64,000 nucleotides of DNA from Pseudomonas mosselii (GCF_019823065.1 NZ_CP081967.1:1-64000), one strand, 5' to 3'; positions 15,917-25,171 are shown, counted from the first letter of the stretch. A program made the numbers and translations. The notes: a model not told the origin generated them from the letters alone.

Positions 15917-16312
15917 ATGAATATCACCGCTCAGGCCCCCGCAGTCAGCGCCCACAATTGGCTCACTACCGGCGACTTTCTGAACTTCGCCAAAAAGATT
16001 TGGGCGCCGGTCGCGTCGAATAGCGAGGCGATGGAGCGCAAGGTTGATGACCTGTACGGCGCAGCATGCGAACGCTTCCCTACCTATGACACGATGGTGC
16101 ATAACGCCTTCTGTGCGAGCATGGACGCAGAGTTCGGCGCCGATGACCAGGCCGAGGGAGTGGCAGAAATCTTTGCGTATGCCCGCGAGGCTTACGGCTA
16201 TATGTCTGCCAGTGAAAACGAAGCACAACGCCAGGAAGACGCCGACAACGGCCTTTGCTGGCACGGCCTGGACAGCATGACCTGCCCTTGCGGTTGCTTC
16301 GAAAACGACTAA
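15917..16312 (+). CDS. Hypothetical leading-region protein, 131 aa
   Basis: Begins MNITAQAPAVSAHNWLTTGD. It is acidic, and the C-terminus carries a cysteine cluster (MTCPCGCFEND) that could bind metal. No family recognised. It precedes ssb by 24 bp and likely shares its promoter. Confidence 0.7.
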   Translation: MNITAQAPAVSAHNWLTTGDFLNFAKKIWAPVASNSEAMERKVDDLYGAACERFPTYDTMVHNAFCASMDAEFGADDQAEGVAEIFAYAREAYGYMSASENEAQRQEDADNGLCWHGLDSMTCPCGCFEND

Positions 16313-16336
16313 TCCAGACGGAAAAGGAGATTCATC

Positions 16337-16894
16337 ATGGCCCGTGGCGTAAATAAAGTGATCCTGGTTGGGACTTGCGGACAGGACCCCGAAGTCCGTT
16401 ACCTGCCAAACGGCAACGCGGTAACTAACCTCAGCTTGGCCACCAGCGAGCAGTGGACCGACAAGCAAACCGGGCAGAAGGTCGAGCGTACCGAGTGGCA
16501 CCGCGTCTCGCTGTTCGGCAAGGTGGCCGAGATCGCCGGCGAGTACCTGCGCAAAGGTTCCCAATGCTACATCGAAGGCAAGTTGCAAACCCGCGAGTGG
16601 GAGAAGGACGGCATCAAGCGTTACACCACCGAAATCATTGTCGACATTAACGGCACCATGCAGTTACTAGGCGGTCGCCCGCAGAACCAGCAGCAGGGCG
16701 GCGATCCGTACAACCAGGGCGGCGGCGACCAAGCACCCCGCCAGCAGGCGCCACGGCAGCAGCGCCCACAGCAGCGCCCGCCAGCTCAGCAGCAAGCGCC
16801 GCAACCTGCACCACAGCCAGCAGCCGACTTTGACAGCTTTGACGACGACATTCCGTTCATGGACCCGTACCGTTTCAGCTGGCAGCTTCAGTAA
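16337..16894 (+). CDS. ssb: Single-stranded DNA-binding protein
   Basis: 185 aa. The OB-fold occupies residues 1-110 ([20 protein letters not shown] at the start, [18 protein letters not shown] in the middle). A Q/P/R-rich linker follows, then the acidic motif FDDDIPF. Unlike chromosomal SSB, the protein continues beyond that motif with [11 protein letters not shown]. Coats single-stranded DNA, here probably the strand entering the recipient. A terminator follows. Confidence 0.97.
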   Translation: MARGVNKVILVGTCGQDPEVRYLPNGNAVTNLSLATSEQWTDKQTGQKVERTEWHRVSLFGKVAEIAGEYLRKGSQCYIEGKLQTREWEKDGIKRYTTEIIVDINGTMQLLGGRPQNQQQGGDPYNQGGGDQAPRQQAPRQQRPQQRPPAQQQAPQPAPQPAADFDSFDDDIPFMDPYRFSWQLQ

Positions 16895-16907
16895 ACACCC
16901 GCAAGAC

Positions 16908-16936
16908 CAGGCCCGGCGCAATGTCGGGCTTTTTTC
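16908..16936 (+). terminator. Rho-independent terminator after ssb
   Basis: Arms GCCCGGC and GTCGGGC around GCAAT, followed by TTTTTT. It separates ssb from promoter unit 8. Confidence 0.8.
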
Positions 16937-16948
16937 TGCGCGACAAAC

Positions 16949-17077
16949 GGTCAAATTAGATTTGACCAATAGTTGACTTAGGTTCGAGCCTTTGCGATAC
17001 TAACCCTGTCGAAGCAATTCCGCCTCGACAGCCTGGAACCAGCGGCGGCAACCGCTCCAGGCAAATCGCGAAGGAGA
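16949..17077 (+). promoter_or_regulatory. Leading-region promoter and structured leader, unit 8
   Basis: Perfect hairpin GGTCAAATTAGATTTGACC (16949-16967), TTGACT (16973-16978), 17 bp, GATACT (16996-17001); leader core hairpin 17032-17061 and CGCGAAGGAG. Confidence 0.9.
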
Positions 17078-17084
17078 TTCAAAA

Positions 17085-17912
17085 ATGCGTCTATCCAGCA
17101 ATTTCCGTAACCCTTGCATGGTCCGCAGCGACAGCCCACTGACCAATGACGATATCGCCCGCGTAGCGCCCTCGATCTTTGCCGAGGAAGCTCACGAAAG
17201 CCGCTCCGATCGTTACCGCTACATTCCCACCGTCGACGTACTGGAAGCACTGCGCAGCGAAGGGTTCATGCCGTTCATGGCCTGCCAAACCCGCGTGCGC
17301 AACACCGACAAACGCGACCACACCAAGCACATGATCCGCCTGCGCCACGCCGATACCATCGTGGCCAAGGAAGCCAACGAAATCATCCTGCTGAACAGCC
17401 ACGACGGCACCAGCAGCTACCAGATGATGGGCGGTTGCTTCCGTTTCGTGTGCGCCAATGGCCTGGTGCTGGGCGATGCCGCGCTTGATCAAAAAGTGCG
17501 TCACAGTGGGCGTCAGGATGTCATCGGGGAGGTGATCGAGGGCGCCTATGAAGTCCTGAATCACTTCCAGCTGATCGAAGAACAGCGCGAAACCATGAAA
17601 AGCATCCAAGTGGGCGGCGACCTGCAGCACGCCTTTGCCGAGGCTGCACTTGCCTACCGTTACGACCCGGCAGACGGCCCGGCTCCGGTGACCGCTAGCC
17701 AGCTTCTGGCACCACGCCGCCGCGAAGACGCCACCAATGACCTCTGGTCGACCTTCAACCGCGTACAGGAAAACACCATCAAGGGAGGGCTGCGAGGCCG
17801 CAACAAACAAGGGCGCCGCACCAGCACCCGTGCCGTTTCCGGCATTGACCAGGACGTGAAATTGAATCGCGCCCTGTGGGTACTGGCCCAGCACCTGCGC
17901 CAAGCCGCCTAA
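17085..17912 (+). CDS. DUF932 family protein
   Basis: 275 aa with the DUF932 layout: PTVDVLEALRSEGFMPFMAC, later MIRLRHAD, then MGGCFRFVCANGLVLGD, a set of phrases typical of the phage/plasmid DUF932 proteins. Biochemical function is unknown; it is a frequent leading-region gene. Expressed from promoter unit 8. Confidence 0.9.
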   Translation: MRLSSNFRNPCMVRSDSPLTNDDIARVAPSIFAEEAHESRSDRYRYIPTVDVLEALRSEGFMPFMACQTRVRNTDKRDHTKHMIRLRHADTIVAKEANEIILLNSHDGTSSYQMMGGCFRFVCANGLVLGDAALDQKVRHSGRQDVIGEVIEGAYEVLNHFQLIEEQRETMKSIQVGGDLQHAFAEAALAYRYDPADGPAPVTASQLLAPRRREDATNDLWSTFNRVQENTIKGGLRGRNKQGRRTSTRAVSGIDQDVKLNRALWVLAQHLRQAA

Positions 17913-17970
17913 CAGCCCCAGGCCGGGCGCCCAGCGCGCCCGGTCTGCACCATGCAGGGAGATCGCAGCC

Positions 17971-18393
17971 ATGCAAAAAGTTTTCTATGTACCCGGCCAA
18001 ACCGCAATCATCGACTATGCCCGCCAGATCGGCCCCAATGCTTGGGCCGCTCGCGCAACCTGGCTGATGCTGCCAGAGATCCAGGTAAGGCACCCCGGCG
18101 CTGTGCTGGGCGATGAAGTAGGCTTTCTGCAAGCGCAGGAAGCCGCCCACGGCACCCAGCCGGCGCGCATCACCGAAACCCGGTATGACTTCGCGCTTAG
18201 CCGCGCTCAGGTGCTCGACTACAACGCCGGCGAGGCCGGCGATTCGTTCATACTGCAAGCCCCCGAGGTTGGCGACCTGGTGCGCGTGTACGCCCGTTCA
18301 AGCGGTCGTTACTGGACGTTCCTAGCGCTGCCGACCATCACGCATTGCGAGATCTGGCAGCGGATTCACCAGCAGGGGGCCGCGGCTGATTGA
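17971..18393 (+). CDS. Hypothetical protein, 140 aa
   Basis: Begins MQKVFYVPGQTAIIDYARQI. Mixed alpha-beta pattern, no membrane segment. A GC-rich hairpin (CCGGGCGC..GCGCCCGG) in the 58-bp gap after the DUF932 gene may modulate expression. No family recognised. Confidence 0.65.
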   Translation: MQKVFYVPGQTAIIDYARQIGPNAWAARATWLMLPEIQVRHPGAVLGDEVGFLQAQEAAHGTQPARITETRYDFALSRAQVLDYNAGEAGDSFILQAPEVGDLVRVYARSSGRYWTFLALPTITHCEIWQRIHQQGAAAD

Positions 18394-18416
18394 CTACCGA
18401 CACTAGGAGCTGATGA

Positions 18417-18731
18417 ATGCAGCCGATGTACACCAAAGAAGAATGGAAGAAGGTTGCGCCCCTGTTTGCTTCCAAGCGCCTGGCCATCTCGACCGTCGAG
18501 GTGGCCAAGGCCGTTCTGGTCGATGGCCAGCGCATCACCGACGTAGCCGAGGCCAGGGGGATGACCAAGCAGACCGCGCACGCAGCGGTAAAGCGTGTGC
18601 GGAAAATCCTGGAAGAGCAGGGCGCCGGCGAGCTGGTCCCCGTCCTGGTGTGGCTGCCCCCCGAGTTGGCCGAACAGGTGCGGGAAATGGCCAAGCCATT
18701 CCCCCAGCCTGCCGCCCAAAAATCGAAGTGA
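18417..18731 (+). CDS. TrfB/KorA-like transcriptional regulator
   Basis: 104 aa. The HTH reads ITDVAEARGMTKQTAHAAVKRV (residues about 40-60, quoted in part: GMTKQTAHAAVKRV), matching the TrfB repressor family to which RK2 KorA belongs. The C-terminal part could mediate dimerisation. A second TrfB-like protein lies at 63371-63721. It may bind one of the palindromes scattered in the window; which one is unknown. Confidence 0.8.
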   Translation: MQPMYTKEEWKKVAPLFASKRLAISTVEVAKAVLVDGQRITDVAEARGMTKQTAHAAVKRVRKILEEQGAGELVPVLVWLPPELAEQVREMAKPFPQPAAQKSK

Positions 18732-18752
18732 AGAATCACAAGGAGAGACGAA

Positions 18753-19772
18753 ATGTCGTCTGATGAACTCATTTTCCAGGCTGACCGGATTCACTCAGTT
18801 TCCATTCATAACGTCACCCTGGTTGCTAACCAGATCAATGAGGACGGGAAAACGGCTGACCTGGTTATCGAGTACCAGGGAAAGCAGCACACGTTGCGCG
18901 CCGCTCATTACGTGAATGAGAGTGACGTAGGCAAAGTGGGCTATGTACTGCCAGCGCATTTTGCGTCGTCGGCAGCAGGGAATGGCACCATGATTTTCCG
19001 GGCCTACCAGGATCAAAGCCTGCGCCGCGTGTACGAGCTGGACACCACGAACGATGAATTTCAGATGGTGCCGCTTAACCATGGGAAGTGGCCGCACCAC
19101 CGCGCTCATTTGACATGCGGTTGGCGGTGCGACAGTCGACCTACCGGCTTTCTCGCACCGGCAGGGCTTGTGCCTGGTGCCAAAGGCGAGTTCGTGCCGG
19201 ATGAAACAGAAGTTGTTTCCGTACGCATTCCGCCTGAATTCGAATGGGAAGCACGCCGGCATCAGATGAAACCTGCGGAACTGCTCGAAAGCTTTATTGG
19301 CGACCTGGCCGGCATCCAGAACTTTGGCAACAGGCCCCGGGCTGACCGCTTCGGCAGCAACGGCAGCGACGAACGCATGCTGGCTGATCACTGGCTGGAG
19401 CGGGCGCATGGTATGAAAGCTATAGACCCGGACCAGATGAATCAGCAGGCCGAGGAAGCAGAGGAATGGGATGCACAGCAGGACGAATGGTCGGAGCTGC
19501 TGGGCGAATACGCTGATCGAGGCGGTGATCCTCGCCAGTTGCTGGAAGCCGTTGACGGTGTGCTGACCAAGCTGGACGAGTTGGGGCCTGATTTTGTGCT
19601 GGATCTGCAGGCCGAGGTTGAAGCGACTCAAACCCTGCCCAAACTCACCGAGTTGAATCCCTCGCAGCTGGCGTACCTTGAGAAATGGCTGGCCAGCAAC
19701 GGCCCGAACAACCTCCTAAAGTGGCCAGGTTGGCATGACGCCCGAGTTGGCCAGGCTCCGAAAGACGTTTGA
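18753..19772 (+). CDS. Hypothetical protein, 339 aa
   Basis: Start at 18753 with AAGGAGAGACGAA before it. N-terminal half has a beta-rich pattern and isolated cysteines (HLTCGWRCDSRP); the C-terminal half is acidic and helical, with QQAEEAEEWDAQQDEW near residue 230. No family recognised. It is the last gene before repeat copy c. Confidence 0.7.
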   Translation: MSSDELIFQADRIHSVSIHNVTLVANQINEDGKTADLVIEYQGKQHTLRAAHYVNESDVGKVGYVLPAHFASSAAGNGTMIFRAYQDQSLRRVYELDTTNDEFQMVPLNHGKWPHHRAHLTCGWRCDSRPTGFLAPAGLVPGAKGEFVPDETEVVSVRIPPEFEWEARRHQMKPAELLESFIGDLAGIQNFGNRPRADRFGSNGSDERMLADHWLERAHGMKAIDPDQMNQQAEEAEEWDAQQDEWSELLGEYADRGGDPRQLLEAVDGVLTKLDELGPDFVLDLQAEVEATQTLPKLTELNPSQLAYLEKWLASNGPNNLLKWPGWHDARVGQAPKDV

Positions 19773-19785
19773 TTCTCCCTCTTGT

Positions 19786-19907
19786 GCGTGCCCCCTTCGG
19801 GGGGCGGCTGTCGTGAACCAAGCCCCGGCCAAAAGCACGCCGGGTCTTGGCCCTTCGGGCTTCCATCCTCACGCCTCCGGCCTTCGGCCTGCGCGCTCCG
19901 CTTGCCG
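19786..19907. repeat. Dispersed repeat, truncated copy c
   Basis: Matches the first 120 bp of the repeats at 6873 and 15261, then departs at CTTGCCG. The 19908-20044 stretch that follows holds no gene I can support. Confidence 0.75.
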
Positions 19908-20044
19908 TTTGTATCGTACGGCCGAGGGGGCAACTCCTTACCCGGCCTCACGGCCGGGATGGCCCATCCCACCTGGTAATCAAGATCGAGGGCGAGCCGG
20001 CCAGCAGGCCGGGCGCTGCAGCAGCTCGCGTGGGGAGCAAGTGC

Positions 20045-20266
20045 ATGGCTCGGGAAATCGCCCTGCAGTTGCCCACCGCCCAGGCGATGATGCGCACCTG
20101 GTCCGTGGACAACTGCACCGTTCGCTCTGGCCCTTGTTGGGGCCCCGCTCACTGGACGATTTTTGTGTGTGGGCTGGGCGACTGCGCAAGAGCGGCCTTC
20201 GGCGACCAAGGGCTGCGCCCTTGGATCCGCAAGCCCAACGCGCCGGCCTCCGAATGGATGCCCTAA
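20045..20266 (+). CDS. Hypothetical small protein, 73 aa
   Basis: ATG at 20045 with GGGGAG about 10 bp upstream. Begins MAREIALQLPTAQAMMRTW and contains three cysteines and four tryptophans. Its TAA lies inside the palindrome at 20260. No family recognised. Confidence 0.5.
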   Translation: MAREIALQLPTAQAMMRTWSVDNCTVRSGPCWGPAHWTIFVCGLGDCARAAFGDQGLRPWIRKPNAPASEWMP

Positions 20267-20285
20267 CGCATATATGCGTTAGGGC
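20260..20285. promoter_or_regulatory. 26-bp palindrome spanning two convergent stop codons
   Basis: Perfect dyad centred on CGCATATATGCG with outer arms GCCCTAA and TTAGGGC. It contains the stop codons of the genes on both sides. A near copy (one mismatch) lies at 40308, at the other end of the interrupted gene. The AT centre fits an operator better than a terminator, but a hairpin role is possible. Confidence 0.6.
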
Positions 20286-20705
20286 TTGAACCGGCGATGT
20301 GCTACGCAGTCATCGAAGTCATCCCGGTAGCGGACCCGGATCTCTGTCATGGCCATGACCAGGGCTTGCACCATCGGCTCCAGAGTCGCCTCCAGCTGAT
20401 CCAGGATCTCAGGACCGACCTTTGATTTGTTGGCGGCTGTGCGCCCTTCCGTTGCGAATTTCTCCAGCGCAATCCGTACGTCCACCCCTCTCCCGAGCAG
20501 CTTGGTGCAGAGGTTTTCTGCCAGGGTCGGAGTTATGTCCAGCCCGTTCAGCCGTTCCACCTGCAGGAATGAAAACACCAGGTCGCGCTTGCAGCGCTTG
20601 TGCGCTGCACCGAGTTCCGCGCCGCAGTGGCTGGCCATCTGGCGCAAGCTGCCTTCCCGATTTTCCAGGTATCGGCGGTAACCATCGAGCCGGTCGGCGT
20701 ACGCC
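20279..20705 (-). pseudogene. 3' part of an interrupted 160-codon gene
   Basis: Joined to 40226-40281 across the composite insertion, the frame runs from ATG (40281) through NDIK|SAYADRLDGYRRYL to the stop at 20279. That gives a 160-aa, mostly helical protein with a basic middle (AAHKRCKRDLVF). The family is not recognised. The insertion removes its start, so it is inactive here; an apparent start inside the transposon end is accidental. Confidence 0.8.
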
Positions 20706-20710
20706 GATTT

Positions 20711-20748
20711 GGGGGGCATAGAGAAAACGGAAAAAATCGTACGATAAG
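20711..20748 (+). repeat. 38-bp Tn3-family terminal inverted repeat, outer left
   Basis: Starts GGGGGGCATAGAGAAAACGG and ends ATCGTACGATAAG. The same sequence closes the element at 40188-40225 and a close relative lies at 39467-39504. Confidence 0.9.
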
Positions 20749-20754
20749 CCCTGC

Positions 20755-20925
20755 TGACAGCCTGCAAGCCCTTAGGTTGTGTAGTCGGTGTCCGAATGGG
20801 GTATACCCTAACTTGGCGTCAGACCATCCGGCGCTAAATCGTCAGAATAGAGTTGCCTTCCGAATTGATTGACATACGCCGTCAAGGGTCATAGATTTCT
20901 TCCTGACACATTTCCCTCAGGAGGA
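20755..20925. other. Resolution site (res) region upstream of tnpR
   Basis: The 180 bp between the terminal repeat and tnpR contain repeated TnpR-type half sites (GGCGTCAGACC, ATCGTCAGAATAGAG, CCGTCAAGGGTCATAG). Position and spacing fit the three-part res of Tn501/Tn1721-like elements, where TnpR resolves cointegrates and represses its own gene. Confidence 0.65.
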
Positions 20926-20929
20926 TACC

Positions 20930-21490
20930 TTGCACGGTCAGCGCATCGGTTACGTCCGCGTCAGCAGCTTCGACCAGAACCCAGAACGGCAGCTCGAACA
21001 GATCCAGGTGGATAAAGTGTTCACCGACAAGGCGTCGGGCAAGGACACACGGCGGCCCGAACTGGAACGGCTGCTCGCCTTCGTGCGCGAAGGCGACACG
21101 GTCGTGGTGCACAGCATGGATCGTCTGGCGCGCAACCTCGACGACCTGCGCCGCCTGGTGCAGGGCCTCACCCAGCGCGGCGTACGCATCGAGTTCCTTA
21201 AGGAGCATTTGACCTTCACCGGCGAGGACTCGCCGATGGCGAACCTGATGCTGTCGGTAATGGGCGCGTTCGCCGAGTTCGAACGCGCCTTGATCCGCGA
21301 GCGGCAGCGCGAGGGCATCGCGCTCGCCAAGCAGCGCGGGGCCTACCGTGGCAGGAAGAAATCCCTGTCGTCTGAGCGTATTGCCGAACTGCGCCAACGT
21401 GTCGAGGCTGGCGAGCAAAAGACCAAGCTGGCTCGTGAATTCGGAATCAGTCGCGAAACCCTGTATCAATACTTGAGAACGGATCAGTAA
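20930..21490 (+). CDS. tnpR: Serine resolvase TnpR
   Basis: 186 aa from a TTG start with CAGGAGG upstream. The catalytic serine lies in [15 protein letters not shown] near residue 12; [10 protein letters not shown] and [14 protein letters not shown] are the conserved resolvase regions; the C-terminal HTH is [17 protein letters not shown]. It resolves Tn3-family cointegrates at res. tnpA follows after 2 bp. Confidence 0.95.
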   Translation: MHGQRIGYVRVSSFDQNPERQLEQIQVDKVFTDKASGKDTRRPELERLLAFVREGDTVVVHSMDRLARNLDDLRRLVQGLTQRGVRIEFLKEHLTFTGEDSPMANLMLSVMGAFAEFERALIRERQREGIALAKQRGAYRGRKKSLSSERIAELRQRVEAGEQKTKLAREFGISRETLYQYLRTDQ

Positions 21491-21492
21491 AT

Positions 21493-24459
21493 ATGCCACG
21501 TCGTTCAATCCTGTCCGCCGCCGAGCGCGAAAGCCTGCTGGCGTTGCCGGACACCAAGGATGAGTTGATCCGTCACTACACGTTCAGCGAAACCGACCTC
21601 TCCATCATCCGGCAGCGGCGCGGCCCGGCCAACCGGCTGGGCTTCGCCGTGCAGCTCTGTTACCTGCGCTTTCCTGGTGTCATCCTGGGCGTCGATGAGC
21701 CGCCGTTTCCGCCCTTGTTGAAACTGGTCGCCGACCAGCTCAAGGTCAGCGTCGAAAGCTGGGACGAATACGGGCAGCGGGAGCAGACCCGGCGCGAGCA
21801 CCTGGTCGAACTGCAAACGGTGTTCGGCTTCCAGCCCTTTACCATGGGCCACTACCGGCAGGCCGTCCAGTTGCTGACCGAGATGGCCTTGCAGACCGAC
21901 AAGGGCATCGTGCTGGCCAGCACCTTGATCGAGCACCTGCGGCAGCAGTCGGTCATTCTGCCTGCCCTCAACGCCGTCGAGCGGGCGAGCGCCGAAGCAA
22001 TCACCCGCGCCAACCGGCGCATCTACGATGCCTTGGCCGAACCGCTGTCGGACGCGCATCGCCGCCGCCTCGACGATCTGCTCAAGCGTCGGGACAACGG
22101 CAAAACGACCTGGCTGGCCTGGCTGCGCCAATCGCCCGTCAAACCGAATTCGCGGCACATGCTGGAACACATCGAACGCCTCAAAGCGTGGCAGGCGCTC
22201 GACCTGCCTTCTGGCATCGAGCGGTCGGTGCACCAGAACCGCCTGCTCAAGATCGCCCGTGAGGGTGGCCAGATGACGCCCGCCGACCTGGCCAAGTTCG
22301 AGGCGCAGCGACGCTATGCCACCCTGGTGGCGCTTGCCATCGAGGGCATGGCCACCGTCACCGACGAAATCATCGACCTGCACGACCGCATCCTGGGCAA
22401 GCTGTTCAACGCCGCCAAGAACAAGCATCAGCAGCAATTCCAGGCGTCCGGCAAGGCGATCAACGCCAAGGTGCGGTTGTTCGGCCGCATCGGCCAGGCG
22501 CTGATCGAGGCCAAGCAGGCGGGCCGCGATCCGTTCGCCGCCATCGAGGCCGTCATGTCCTGGGATGCCTTCGCCGAGAGCGTCACCGAAGCGCAGAAGC
22601 TTGCGCAGCCCGAGGACTTCGATTTCCTGCACCGCATCGGCGAAAGCTACGCCACGCTGCGCCGCTACGCGCCGGAATTCCTTGCCGTGCTCAAGCTGCG
22701 GGCCGCTCCCGCCGCGAAGGACGTGCTCGACGCCATCGAGGTGCTGCGCGGCATGAACAGCGACAACGCCCGCAAGGTGCCCGCCGACGCGCCGACCGAG
22801 TTCATCAAGCCGCGCTGGCAGAAGCTGGTCATGACCGACACCGGCATCGACCGGCGCTACTACGAACTATGCGCGCTGTCGGAGATGAAGAACGCGTTGC
22901 GTTCCGGCGACATCTGGGTGCAGGGGTCGCGCCAGTTCAAGGACTTCGAGGACTACCTGGTGCCGCCCGCGAAATTCGCCAGCCTCAAGCAGGCCAGCGA
23001 ATTGCCGCTGGCCGTGGCCACCGACTGCAACCGGTACCTGAACGACCGGCTGACGCTGCTGGAAACACAGCTTGCCACCGTCAACCGTATGGCGACGGCC
23101 AACGAGCTGCCGGACGCCATCATCACCGAGTCAGGCTTGAAGATCACGCCGCTCGACGCGGCGGTACCCGACACCGCCCAAGCGCTGATCGACCAGACGG
23201 CAATGATCCTGCCGCACGTCAAGATCACCGAACTGCTGCTGGAGGTGGACGAATGGACGGGCTTCACTCGGCATTTCGCGCATCTGAAATCGGGCGACCC
23301 GGCCAAAGACAAGAACCTGTTGCTGACCACGATCCTCGCCGACGCGATCAACCTGGGCCTGACCAAGATGGCGGAGTCTTGCCCCGGCACGACCTACGCC
23401 AAGCTGGCTTGGCTGCAAGCCTGGCACATCCGCGACGAAACCTACGGGGCGGCGCTGGCCGATCTGGTCAACGCACAGTTCCGCCATCCCTTCGCCGAGC
23501 ACTGGGGCGACGGCACCACCTCATCGTCGGACGGCCAGAACTTCCGCACCGGCAGCAAGGCCGAGAGCACCGGCCACATCAACCCGAAATACGGGAGCAG
23601 CCCAGGGCGGACGTTCTACACCCACATTTCTGACCAGTACGCGCCATTTCACACCAAGGTCGTGAACGTCGGCGTGCGCGATTCGACCTACGTGCTCGAC
23701 GGCCTGCTGTACCACGAGTCCGACTTGCGGATCGAGGAGCATTACACCGACACGGCGGGCTTCACCGATCACGTCTTCGCCCTGATGCACCTCCTGGGCT
23801 TCCGCTTCGCGCCGCGCATCCGCGACCTGGGCGACACCAAGCTCTACATCCCGAAGGGCGACGCCGCCTATGACGCGCTGAAACCCATGATCGGCGGCAC
23901 GCTCAACATCAAGCACGTCCGCGCCCATTGGGACGAAATCCTGCGGCTGGCCACCTCGATCAAGCAGGGCACGGTGACGGCCTCCCTGATGCTCCGAAAG
24001 CTCGGCAGCTACCCACGCCAGAACGGCCTGGCCGTGGCGCTCCGCGAGCTGGGCCGCATCGAGCGCACGCTGTTCATCCTGGACTGGCTGCAAAGCGTGG
24101 AACTGCGCCGCCGCGTGCATGCCGGCCTGAACAAGGGCGAGGCGCGCAATGCGCTGGCCAGGGCAGTGTTTTTCAACCGCCTGGGTGAAATCCGCGACCG
24201 CAGTTTCGAGCAGCAGCGCTACCGGGCTAGCGGCCTCAATCTGGTAACGGCTGCCGTCGTGTTGTGGAACACGGTCTATCTGGAACGGGCTGCGCACGCG
24301 CTGCGTGGCAACGGCCATGCCGTTGATGACGCGCTGTTGCAGTACCTGTCGCCGCTCGGTTGGGAGCACATCAACCTCACCGGCGATTACCTCTGGCGCA
24401 GCAGCGCCAAGATCGGCGCGGGCAAGTTCAGGCCGCTACGACCGCTGCAACCGGCTTAG
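21493..24459 (+). CDS. tnpA: Tn3-family transposase, Tn21/Tn501 subgroup
   Basis: 988 aa, the length of Tn21/Tn501 TnpA. The start [19 protein letters not shown] and the C-terminal catalytic region ([41 protein letters not shown]) are typical of the subgroup. Makes cointegrates by replicative transposition. Its stop codon lies in the terminal repeat at 24455, as usual in the group. Confidence 0.96.
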   Translation: MPRRSILSAAERESLLALPDTKDELIRHYTFSETDLSIIRQRRGPANRLGFAVQLCYLRFPGVILGVDEPPFPPLLKLVADQLKVSVESWDEYGQREQTRREHLVELQTVFGFQPFTMGHYRQAVQLLTEMALQTDKGIVLASTLIEHLRQQSVILPALNAVERASAEAITRANRRIYDALAEPLSDAHRRRLDDLLKRRDNGKTTWLAWLRQSPVKPNSRHMLEHIERLKAWQALDLPSGIERSVHQNRLLKIAREGGQMTPADLAKFEAQRRYATLVALAIEGMATVTDEIIDLHDRILGKLFNAAKNKHQQQFQASGKAINAKVRLFGRIGQALIEAKQAGRDPFAAIEAVMSWDAFAESVTEAQKLAQPEDFDFLHRIGESYATLRRYAPEFLAVLKLRAAPAAKDVLDAIEVLRGMNSDNARKVPADAPTEFIKPRWQKLVMTDTGIDRRYYELCALSEMKNALRSGDIWVQGSRQFKDFEDYLVPPAKFASLKQASELPLAVATDCNRYLNDRLTLLETQLATVNRMATANELPDAIITESGLKITPLDAAVPDTAQALIDQTAMILPHVKITELLLEVDEWTGFTRHFAHLKSGDPAKDKNLLLTTILADAINLGLTKMAESCPGTTYAKLAWLQAWHIRDETYGAALADLVNAQFRHPFAEHWGDGTTSSSDGQNFRTGSKAESTGHINPKYGSSPGRTFYTHISDQYAPFHTKVVNVGVRDSTYVLDGLLYHESDLRIEEHYTDTAGFTDHVFALMHLLGFRFAPRIRDLGDTKLYIPKGDAAYDALKPMIGGTLNIKHVRAHWDEILRLATSIKQGTVTASLMLRKLGSYPRQNGLAVALRELGRIERTLFILDWLQSVELRRRVHAGLNKGEARNALARAVFFNRLGEIRDRSFEQQRYRASGLNLVTAAVVLWNTVYLERAAHALRGNGHAVDDALLQYLSPLGWEHINLTGDYLWRSSAKIGAGKFRPLRPLQPA

Positions 24460-24492
24460 CGTGCTTTATTTTCCGTTTTCTGAGGCGACCCC
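24455..24492 (-). repeat. 38-bp Tn21-like terminal repeat at the tnpA side
   Basis: Read leftward: GGGGTCGCCTCAGAAAACGG then AAAATAAAGCACGCTAAG. It differs from the partner repeat at 20711 in both the outer and inner thirds, so the two ends of this unit come from different Tn3 lineages. Confidence 0.85.
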
Positions 24493-24646
24493 CTTCATCG
24501 CGAATTGCACCGCCCAAGACGATCTGCACTGAAATCAATACTTTCTGATGCCTCTTGATTAGAGATGCCAGCCATAATCATCTCATCGCCAACGCATACG
24601 GCGTTCGGCAGCCAACACACTCTCACTCACTACTGGAAGCTCAGAC

Positions 24647-24796
24647 ATGAAAACCATAGGCATTGAAAACTCGAAGTCCAGCGTACAGGCCCACTTAACG
24701 CTTGGAACCAAAACTATGGGGCTAGGTATCTATGGCGCGTACTTGGCTCTCGCTATTATTTACTTCTGGTTCGGCGGCATGAAATTTACCCACTAG
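24647..24796 (+). pseudogene. 5' fragment of a YkgB/RclC-like membrane protein gene
   Basis: 49 codons: MKTIGIENSKSSVQAHL then a hydrophobic segment ending YFWFGGMKFT, which resembles the start of DUF417 (YkgB/RclC) inner membrane proteins of about 200 aa. The frame is cut at the GGGG of the repeat at 24796. The sequence from 24493 to 24646 is its leader and holds no other gene. It is a chromosomal scrap trapped between two transposon ends. Confidence 0.6.
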
Positions 24797-24834
24797 GGGT
24801 TTGGGGAGCAACGGAACAGAAAGTGCACTTAAGC
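24796..24834 (+). repeat. Probable Tn3-family end bounding the mer segment
   Basis: GGGGTTTGGGGAGCAACGG followed by AACAGAAAGTGCACTTAAGC. It starts with GGGG, interrupts a gene frame and precedes the mer genes, as a Tn3-family end would. I did not find its partner in the window, so the mer element may have lost its other end. Confidence 0.5.
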
Positions 24835-24886
24835 CCTGCCATTTCCTCTCAGCGCCATAATCCAGGACCTTCATCTCCATCTCTCC

Positions 24887-24917
24887 TTGATTCCGTACTT
24901 AACTACGGAGATAGAGT
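24887..24917 (+). promoter_or_regulatory. Second MerR-type promoter
   Basis: TTGATT (24887-24892), a 19-bp spacer carrying the dyad CCGTACTTAACTACGG, and TAGAGT (24912-24917). The merT promoter at 25749 has the same dyad and the same 19-bp spacing that MerR needs for activation by Hg(II). The gene at 24953 should therefore be mercury-inducible. Confidence 0.8.
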
Positions 24918-24952
24918 CGGCTCGTGGGTAGAAAACCCGAGAGGAGGCTGTT

Positions 24953-25171
24953 ATGAAATACCTAAGACTACTGCTGATAGTTGGTGCGACTCTGCTGTCA
25001 TCCACCGTATGGGCCGAGAGCGGGAGCGACCGTTCAATCGAGCGAATCGCCGCTATGCGCGACAAGGCTGAGGCGGCCTTGGTGGCGGAAACCGCCAAGA
25101 AGATTGAGCAACTGGGGGCCACGGCGGCTGGCCGGGTCGAGGCGCAGCCCGGCTGTCCGCCTGCAAAGTAG
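24953..25171 (+). CDS. Small secreted protein under a MerR-type promoter
   Basis: 72 aa. A clean signal peptide (MKYLRLLLIVGATLLSSTVWA) of 21 residues, shown here in outline as MKYLRLL..STVWA, precedes a 51-residue mature protein that is helical and charged, with a single cysteine at residue 68 (QPGCPPAK). GAGGAGG is placed before the ATG. A perfect terminator follows at 25231. I know no function. The promoter suggests a role in periplasmic Hg(II) handling, perhaps as a thiol partner to MerP; this is inference. Confidence 0.65.
   Translation: MKYLRLLLIVGATLLSSTVWAESGSDRSIERIAAMRDKAEAALVAETAKKIEQLGATAAGRVEAQPGCPPAK

Noticed and set aside
24494..24650. Possible Tn402-type second end (IRi) near AAGACGATCTGCACT
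   Set aside because: Only a few bases match the 25-bp end and the TGTCRTTTTCAGA part is missing.
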